A stretch of 64,000 bases of DNA from Takifugu bimaculatus (lineage: Eukaryota; Chordata; Actinopteri; Tetraodontiformes; Tetraodontidae): contig CP034991.1 of assembly GCA_004026145.2 (NCBI GenBank), forward strand, positions 11,512,110-11,576,109. Reading direction: 5' to 3'. Within the stretch, counting starts at the first letter, position 1; each line of letters starts with the position of its first letter. Under the pieces are notes generated by a model. The model was not told where the DNA came from. It did no database searches and saw only the letters and a program-made list of their open reading frames with translations. The position numbers were made by a program, and so were the translations under genes. Shown here piece after piece: positions 56,263 through 64,000 of the stretch.

Positions 56263-59198
56263 ACGCTAATGAAATGTTAAGTGTTGTATGAGTTCACCTC
56301 TCACTACACCCTGACCTGTGGAGCTTGTTGTGTCCCTGCTCTTTTTTTAAAGACAGAATGTCCTCTTACAATCATAGTGTCAGTGAGGAATGTGCATCAT
56401 TTCCACAGGTAAATCTGGGACGTTTTTGTATTTTTTAAACGGAGGTTTGTTATTTTAAGGCTACTGGACATGGACGAGGGGGAGTCCAATGTGAAATGGT
56501 GGTTTAATACCCTGTTTAGCTAAAGTGGGGCTCATTCACACAGACATCAGTTAGTTTGTGACGCTTTGGCAGATCTAATCTAAATCTGCTCCTTGACTCA
56601 ACATAGCCCTGCCCAGTTGTTAAATGTTCCCTGGGAAAGGTACATTTCCTGGCAAGCATGCACCGGAATGTAGAATGTTGAAATTCAGCTGCTGCAATTC
56701 TGTGTTGTCCAGTCCAAAGTAACAATGAGAGCGTCTTTAAATATGAATAGATTGCGTGATTGGTAAAAAGATACTCATTAAATCCAAACCCCAAGGCTAT
56801 AAAACACATTACACACACATTTTCGATGCTTTAAATGGTTTAAATTCAACAAAACAAACACCTCACATGTTAATTCTCTACATTGAGTTGAAACCCATTT
56901 TGCCAACGTAATCGGTTCAATCCCCTGTTGCCGGGCAGATTATGATGATCCGGTCATGCCGTCCGGTTTATTAATATTCAATTGAGCTAATATTTAATCT
57001 CACCTGAAGGTCAAAGTAATTTTTCATGGTGATTAGAATTAAATCCAGAACCAAATTAACTAATGTTTTTTCAGTCAAATGAGGAAAATATCACTATTAA
57101 ATGAACAGTTATTCCGTTCTGTGTCACAGCCACTGGCTGCTTGTCTGTGTATATTTTCACAGACTGAAATAACTTCCAGCCTTTGATTCTCAGCGTTCTG
57201 CTGTGCTGTGCGATGGATCGGTCTGACCACTGTGAGCTATTTCAACACACTGATTAGTAGGTGTGCTGGGCCGGGTGGGTCTTTTCATACCCACACTGCT
57301 TCACGCTCGGGAGTAATTCTAGGCCGACGAGTGTTGGTGGGCCAGCCCTGTGCCATTAAAGGGCCTCCTGACCCTGCACAGGCTGCAGATAATCTTGCCC
57401 CCCCCACCCTCCGGTGATGATGATGATGATAAAGTTGATTATGAGATTTCCAACGTTTGTTGCCAAAGCAAACACAAGCATGCAGAATATTTCTCGACAA
57501 GGTGAACTCACAGCACGGGGGAGTGCTGCGCTGCCTGTAGTACAGTTATTTATTGTTTTCTGGAAGCCTTCTTGGAAACAGGATTGGAATTCTCGTAGCT
57601 CAGCACATGATAACGTAGATTTTGGGATGTCCGTAGTTGATGAAAACTAATAGGATGATGCTGTGACCATGTTTACCTTTGGTTCAAGTGGGGCAAAATC
57701 TGTATTTGAAGCGTAGTGGGGCCATAATTCATTGACTTTATGCTGACCTTGAGTGTCATTGGCCAAGTGTCCAGGATGGTGTTTAACTGGTGCCTGACGT
57801 TTTGGAAAGGCCGTGCTGGAAAGTTCTCATCCCAGTTTTCCGCGGAGGCCTCCGCTGGTGATGATGTCATTGCCTGGTGGTGGTGCGTCCAGACTGAAAC
57901 GTGGAGTCACATTGTTGAAAACTATTGAAACAATTTAAATCAAGTTCCTGACCTCTTCTCTCGCGCCCTGCCTGTACAACCTCAATGACTCCTGTTTCCC
58001 CAGTTACCACCCAGTCCACGGGGGGAATCCATTTGCTGGAACAGTAAAGTGGTGCTATGCTTTTAACGCCACCTCACACCGGCCTCCTCTGGTGCTTTCA
58101 TTCCAAAGTTGCAGGTTTTTTTCCCCCTGGATCCATAAATCCATTAGCATGACAACAGCAAAACTGGCCTCCGCCGCACCTTTTCTTCTCTTTGGTACAT
58201 TATTGATGCTTCAATCTCATTTGCAGCCTTTTCTGTGCATGATCATTTGGGAGTTAGATTGTGTGCAGCCCCCCGCTGTTTGTGTGGGTGGTCAATACGT
58301 TCACAGCAGGGGGCAATGAGCAGGTCTCTGATTTCTCTCCCGGTTAGATTCCAGGCACCAGTCTGCCTCCCTCCAGCTATTTTAAAATCCACTGATGGCC
58401 AATCGATCAGCATTGGCTGCACTGTGGCAAAATGTGGGATAGCTGCTATTCTGGTTTTCAGGGACGAGTCATTAAATTTGTATTTAAAATCCAGGTGGAG
58501 CGCATTTGTCCCAAGGCCCCTCTCCCTGAACTTCCCAGAAACCTCATCTGCATGATTATTTCTGAGATATCTCTGATGCTGCATCATCATCTCTGCCGCA
58601 CATCTGTCACTCTGCCGCTTCATCTCTGCGGATTAGGATCAGAGATTTTGAACGTGGCTTTGCTCTGTCATCGCTAGAACGTCCATCATCCTCCCCGTGC
58701 TGTGCTGCAGAGGCTCGTGTTTACATGCTAGAGGAAGGAAAAGCATTTGACGGCTGATTATTTTCCAGAAGGGGAACCAGTTGTTTGGACAAGTTCCTAT
58801 ACGTTCTATTTTTAGTCAGGCTGTTTAGTGCAACAGTCTCAGGGAGCAAAGAAGCACGTCGCTAATACATCATAATGCATTTTTGCTTTGCTGACATCAG
58901 TGAAATAATTCTTGAAAAACAGAAAATGACAGAATTTGCAGACAGTCCAAAAACCAAATCAGCTCAGAGCAGCTCACAGTCACATCTGCTGGGCTCACCA
59001 ATCTTATGTAATGTCATTAGAATGTATTTATCAGATCTCTGTTGCATGGTTGGATCCACTTAAGCTGCAGCAGGCTGACTGTGGAAATGTCAGGATTGCT
59101 TTGCCCCCATCCATCCTACTGCGTGATATATTACTCCCTGAGAGTGGAAACGGGACATTTGTCATGCTCTACTCGGCTGGCAACATCTCAAGTTTTAG

Positions 59199-59235
<37 letters not shown>

Positions 59236-62200
59236 TCAGATGATTGATACAGACGATAACATTAGCTGAGCTAATAACCTCTGTAAAACCCGTCGAAACC
59301 CAAATCTGTCTGCTGGTAGATTATATGAAAAAGGAAACTGAATCTAAATCAAGGGTGGATAAAGAAAGAACAAATACAAAGAACCACCCGTCAATATGTG
59401 CTCAAAGAGGTTTATTTAGCACAGTTTTTCATCCCTGACCGGAAGACTGTGACTCCTGAGCAGGGTGGAGGAACATCAAGCCAGGTTAACTGGATTTGAT
59501 TAGTTTTCTAAACATATCATAGTGCTTCTCAAATGCACCTAGAATGTAAATATGATCCCCTCGAATGCGTGTGAGAACTGTTTGTGAGAGGACGACCTTG
59601 TGCTGAAAGCCTGCTTCCCCTCTGAAACGGATGAGTCGGTGAATTTTCCGGGCAGACCTACCCGGACACTTCCTCAGTGTGCTAGGCTGTGAGCAGACGC
59701 TCACCAGGATCCCATGTCTCACTCGTGCCACGGCCAAACCAAGCCCGTTCACCCCCAACTGCTTCTATTATAGACACAAACGGCCATTGAACATATCATT
59801 TTTAGAGCCCGCTCTTTGCTCCTTCATGTTTGCGGTGTTTTTCCATGCTCCGACTGTTTGCTTTGCCTGTGTTAGGGGAGGGAGGATGTGTTATTCATCC
59901 TTGGTGGAGGGAGGGGTGTATAATCTCTGTGGAACACAGAGTGGCCTTTCACATGGACTTCCCCTGTGTTCTGAAGCTGTTTGGCCTGCGCCAGTCTCTT
60001 CTTCACGCAGTCAATAGAGCTCTCTGCCCCTCTGCCGGGCCTTTTGTGTTTGCTCGGGTCCTTTGGATGTCATCCTGTCAGTCCGCCTGTCCTCCAGGCC
60101 TCTCCAGGGTGACTTTGATTTATCCTCCCCCAGTTTCTGGAATCCTCTCTTTCCTGTTTTCACGCTGTCCCGAACCAGTTTTGCAGCCTGTGGTTAACAG
60201 CACAGATTTGAACGTATCTGCTGTACGTTACGTTGTCATCCTGCGTCAGCCAGCTGCTACATCTTTGATGGTGATAATGGTGATAATCAGGGTGATAGCG
60301 CTGGTGAGTCAGGGGTTGTGTCACGCAAATTACGGTATTCTTTGATCCTCTCAGTCTACTAAAATGTCAAAAATCATAGGGTGACATACACAACATATAT
60401 TTGTCACTTGTTAAACTTGTTTCTGGTTTCTCAATTGGGGGTTGCAGTGTGGCATTTCAGCACCGTACAGCAAAAGTAGTGATTTTGTTTGTGTTGCTTA
60501 TTGACAGATGTCCACAAAATCAGATTAGATTAGATCTTTAGTATTTCCAGACATCAGTAATGACCACAAAATATGAATTGCTGTACAAATACACAGTTCT
60601 GCCTGCTGTTTTCACTGCAAATATTGCATATGTCACAGATTTGTAAAGGTTATAGAGGATGTAAGACAAATGAAAGCAAAGGATTCCAACCGGATCATGC
60701 CATAACATCATATTGCCATTTAAAGTTGTGGAGAGACGCAGATAACAGATATTCTGCCTTCTGCCTGTGTCTGCTTGATGAATGTTAGTCCAATATTTAC
60801 TGTCCCCCTTGTCTATCCACCCTCTTCAGTGGCTCATTAAGCACTGAAAGTTCCTCCAGGTTTAAATGACTAACTTTGTCTGACATTTGCTGCTGAACCA
60901 TGTGAATAAAACTAAAACAGCTGTACAAGTCTGTGAAAATGCTCCATTAGCGATGATGTATTCCAGGTTTGCTGACAATGTCTTTGACTCGTGAATATAT
61001 CAGAGGATAACTGATGGGATGGGTACTCATTTGGGTTTAGAGGAGGGGAATTTTCCATCTTTCTTGAGCTGTTTTTTTTTTGTCTGGTGTGGCAGAACAC
61101 ACAGTCGCTCTGGGGGCGTCATCGGGCTGAGCAGCGCACACTGAGGGACAGGAGCATGAAAATCAATATTATTCCCATAGACTGATATAACGTTGCGGCT
61201 TCTAAGTGTACGTTAGACCTTATGAGGATTGTAATGCTCAGGAAGTGTCTTCTTGCTGAAGGCTTGTGACCTTTGACCTGCTTCTCAGCTCAAATACCTT
61301 TCCCCTCGTGATTTCATAGTGTGATTTCTCCATGAACTAGCAATGTATTGACGCACCATGTGACTATTGTCCTTTGACTCCCGCAGAGGTGCCCTACAGC
61401 GAGACTCCCTCGTCATATGGCTATGACCTGGAGGAGAACTTGCGTCGCCACGACCCTCTGTCCTACGGCGGCTCGCCCCCGTCCTCACCGAGGCTACGAT
61501 CCAAGAGCCGCAGCAGCCGGGACACCCAGTCCTCAGGTTCCCTGGAGTCCACACTGTCGGTAATGATGCTGACACCGACATGACTGTTGATTCTTCTTTT
61601 CCTTGCAGTTACGTTTAAACTGTTAGAATAACGGATTGCTTTCATGCACACGGTAGTTTATATTGGGAATCTTAGCAAAAGGGCCTCCCTAGTTCTGTCA
61701 TTTTTCCATCAGCGCTATATTTGGATGCATGCTGCAACGCCGCTGCTAATAAATGGCCCAAACCAGAAAATCCACACCCTCCAGTTCGTGTAATAAATGA
61801 CATCACTCCGTGTGTAAAGTGAGCCTTTTCCAAACTGCAGAAGTGCCCTTCAGTCAGTAAATAATCCTGCCGCTCTGAAGCGTCACACTTAAATGAACCG
61901 TAGGTCCAACAGATGTTGCAGAGCCGCACAGCTCCCCCCTCCTCCTCTGTTCCTGTCCTATCTGTGGTATTCTTCTCCTCTGATGTGCACACTTGTTGAT
62001 CTTTAAAGTCTAAACCGTGGTGGTGGAGTTGGGGGTTGGGGGCCCGCTGAGCCTACAGCTGTTTTTGTAACGCAGCTACCATAATGGCACAGCTTGATAC
62101 GGCTTTTCTTGTTGCTCCACTCATTTTTTTTGCTGACATGATAGCCGACACCAGCTTGACTGATGGTTCTGGACATTGTGGAACAACTACTCCTGCACTA

Positions 62201-63967
62201 GAACCCCATCTGTCTCTGGTGCAGGCCTCTTGGAATGTACAACTCCTACAGAGTTTAATCATACGGAGGCTGTGGTTAATCCCACAACTGTTATCTGCAG
62301 TCTGAGGTTTGCGGGGGTGTGTGGGCAGTTCATCAAAAACAGAACCCATTTACCCGTACCTCATCCTTTGTGTTGAAGCACGGGCAGCATGGGTACGACC
62401 GTGGCCTTTTGTCTTCATTTTGTGTATCCTCTACACCCTGTGGTGTGTATCAGGTGGAGCTGGACCAGGAGAAGGGGCTGGAGATGAGGAAGTGGGTTCT
62501 CTCTGGAATTCTGGCCAGTGAGGAGACCTACATCAGCCAGCTGGAGGCCCTGCTGATCGTACGTTTAATTCAAGTCACTTTTATCAGTATGAACTACAGT
62601 CTCAGTGTGCGTTGGCCCCACTTTGGAAAAAACCACTGAGTCTGAGTGTGTCCAACCAGCCTATGAAGCCCCTGAGAGCCGCAGCCACCACCTCACAACC
62701 GATGCTGACCATCCAGCAGATCGAGACCATCTTCTTTAAGGTTCCAGAGCTTCACGAGATCCACAAGGACTTTTATGATGGCCTGCTGCCCCGGGTTCAG
62801 GACTGGGGCCACCAGCAGTGTGTGGGGGACCTCTTCCAGAAACTGGTACTCTATCTTAATTATTATTATCTTGCAGGTTTAGTGGTGGTTTCTTCAGGGA
62901 TATGAAAAATATTCTCTGTAGTTTGACTTTAACACTTAGAACAACCTCTTCTAAGCTAATTAAAACCTTTGAAAACCCTTTGAAAACCTGATGCTGTTGC
63001 CTCATGAGGTAAAACAGACCATACGTCCTTCAGCTCAGTAACTTTCAGAAAAGTAATTACAGCGCTTCTTAAATCCCCTAAAGCGGGGAGCATTTTAGGG
63101 GTAAAGGTGGGATTCTCTGGCTGCTGCTAATGTTTAGGGGGATTTTGCAGTTCACATGTGAGCAGACTGCCTAGAGGCGTCTCCTGGCCAGATTAAAGCA
63201 TCACTTCCCCACATTACAGGCTGTAAAAGAGAAGAAAACACTCTATAGGAGGCCACCATATATGAGTTGAGCTGCTGAAAGAACAAGATGAAAAGCAATG
63301 ACAGTTGGTGGTGGTGGTGGTGGGGGGTTATATGTTTGCACATGTGAGCAAACTCTGACTCAGAACTGAAATAATTTTAATAGTAATGCTGAACAGTATC
63401 TTATCAGAGCTCATAAAAGTCCAAAATGTAAGTCACCGCCCGCCTCTCCTCTGCTTGTGTTCTGAAGGCCAGCCAGTTAGGAGTGTACCGCGCCTTCGTG
63501 GATAACTACAAGGTTGCTGTGGAGACGGCAGACAAGTGCTGCCAGGCTAACGCTCAGTTTGCAGAGATATCTGAGGTATGTAATCGGGGAAAGCGACAGT
63601 ATTTGATGCTGCGCAGCTGCCGTGGACCAGCGATGACAGGGCGGGTTTCTGGGCGTGTAAAGACACCCGCAGCTTTTAGCAGCAGTGCTGATTGTGATAA
63701 TTGTGCTGCGGGGCAGTTTTAATGGGGCTCCTTTTCTTCTGAACGTTGTCTTTGGTGTCTTCCTGCCAGAATCTCAAGGTAAAAAGCTCCAAGGACTGCA
63801 AAGACCAGTCGGCTAAAAATTCACTGGAAAGTACGTAGTGAATCAAAATGAAAGACCAGCGCTTATCTTAATCGATATTGTTGGTGGCTCCTGATCTTCC
63901 ACTTCCTCTCACAGACCTTCTGTACAAGCCGGTGGACAGAGTGACGCGCAGCACGCTCGTGTTGCAC
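51098..63967 (+). CDS. bcr: BCR, RhoGEF/RhoGAP signalling protein, 5' part (exons 1-7)
   Basis: The exons are 51098-52439, 61387-61559, 62454-62558, 62660-62845, 63468-63575, 63770-63830 and 63915-63967, all in phase. The window ends in intron 7. The ATG at 51098 is chosen over an in-frame ATG at 51077 because MVEPVGFVEAWRAQFPES aligns with the vertebrate BCR start. Residues 1-70 form the oligomerisation coiled coil (DIEQELDKCKESISHLEKEV). Tyr189 in FYVNLEYHHERG corresponds to human Tyr177, the GRB2 SH2 docking site (YxN kept). Exons 3-7 open the Dbl-homology GEF domain (GLEMRKWVLSGILASEETY, QQIETIFFKVPELHEIHKD, CCQANAQFAEIS, LLYKPVDRVTRSTLVLH). Exons 3 to 7 (105, 186, 108, 61, 53 nt) match, as far as I recall, human exon sizes. 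PH, C2 and RhoGAP parts lie beyond the window. Human BCR has GEF and Rac-GAP activities. No frameshift was seen. Confidence 0.95.
54033..54062. repeat. (GA)n microsatellite
   Basis: About 15 perfect AG units in BCR intron 1. Confidence 0.93.
56234..56262. repeat. (TG)n microsatellite
   Basis: A perfect TG run in BCR intron 1. Confidence 0.93.
57413..57430. repeat. (GAT)n microsatellite
   Basis: About six GAT units following a C-rich stretch in BCR intron 1. Confidence 0.9.
58303..58315 (+). promoter_or_regulatory. CTCF-like motif in BCR intron 1
   Basis: ACAGCAGGGGGCA matches the CTCF core at 12 of 13 positions. There is no further support. Confidence 0.35.
59200..59234. repeat. (TG)n microsatellite, longest in the window
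   Basis: About 17 perfect TG units in BCR intron 1. Confidence 0.93.
61560..62453 (+). other. BCR intron 2
   Basis: An 894-bp intron (GTAATG ... tatcag). ORFs of 66-106 codons overlap it but are not supported. Confidence 0.7.
62846..63467 (+). other. BCR intron 4
   Basis: A 622-bp intron (GTACTC ... tctgaag) with a short GGT repeat at 63306-63323. Nothing else was recognised. Confidence 0.7.
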
Positions 63968-64000
63968 GTAAGTCATCAGTCGAGATGTAAAAAGGGCTCT

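Larger units (their letters stand above)
52440..61386 (+). other. BCR intron 1 (8.9 kb), no gene seen
   Basis: By far the largest intron in the window. It separates the large first exon from exon 2, as in human BCR, where this intron holds the minor breakpoint cluster region of BCR-ABL p190. It contains GA, TG and GAT microsatellites and a C-run (54389-54403). There is a CTCF-like word ACAGCAGGGGGCA at 58303-58315. Many ORFs of 60-171 codons (for example 59830-60345) have no recognised similarity. No repeat family or nested gene was identified. Confidence 0.7.

Noticed and set aside
57413..57430. TGATGATGA as a C/D-box snoRNA start
   Set aside because: It is part of a GAT trinucleotide repeat. 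No D box or closing stem was found at a suitable distance.
59830..60345. 171-codon + strand ORF in BCR intron 1
   Set aside because: No family resemblance and no acceptor or donor that would join it to BCR in frame. It overlaps another frame of similar quality.

Overview
The window is vertebrate nuclear DNA, most likely from a teleost with a compact genome. A pufferfish-type percomorph is my best guess. Seven recognisable multi-exon genes fit in 64 kb. Many introns are only 70-115 bp with clean GT/AG borders, and interspersed repeats are scarce next to microsatellites and homopolymer runs. Gene identities come from comparing translated exons with vertebrate proteins I know. No database was searched.

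Layout from left to right: (1) PPTC7, + strand, exons 2-6 with the 5' end outside the window (755-3496; 3'UTR to about 5000). (2) RAD9B, - strand, complete in 11 coding exons (9468-5286), tail-to-tail with PPTC7. (3) UBE2G1, - strand, complete in 5 exons (14846-12364; 3'UTR to about 10908). (4) ANAPC7, + strand, complete in 11 exons (15586-19048), divergent from UBE2G1 across a 739-bp promoter region that carries a perfect NRF1 palindrome. (5) ATP2A2 (SERCA2), - strand, 20 exons (37201-22757), tail-to-tail with ANAPC7, with two tandem CTCF-type motifs between their 3' ends. (6) IFT81, - strand, 18 exons (49512-39718), upstream of ATP2A2 in the same orientation. (7) BCR, + strand, exons 1-7 (51098-63967), head-to-head with IFT81 and running off the right edge.

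The genes are largely housekeeping: a mitochondrial phosphatase, a 9-1-1 clamp subunit, a ubiquitin E2, an APC/C subunit, a Ca2+ pump, an intraflagellar transport subunit and a RhoGEF/GAP. PPTC7, RAD9B, ANAPC7, ATP2A2 and IFT81 correspond to the human 12q24.11 block. UBE2G1 (human 17p) and BCR (human 22q) are insertions or joins relative to that block.

Main observations. A 2a-type alternative C-terminal mini-exon for SERCA2 can be read at 20648-20661 and fits a retained internal donor at 22902. Four single-base insertions break otherwise intact, conserved exons in PPTC7, ATP2A2 and IFT81 (twice), which suggests indel errors in the assembly. There is a possible internal alternative first exon in IFT81, a (TG)n tract directly at a RAD9B acceptor, and an unexplained 288-codon ORF inside an IFT81 intron. 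I did not find an obviously new biological system. No tRNA, rRNA, CRISPR array or autonomous transposon was recognised.
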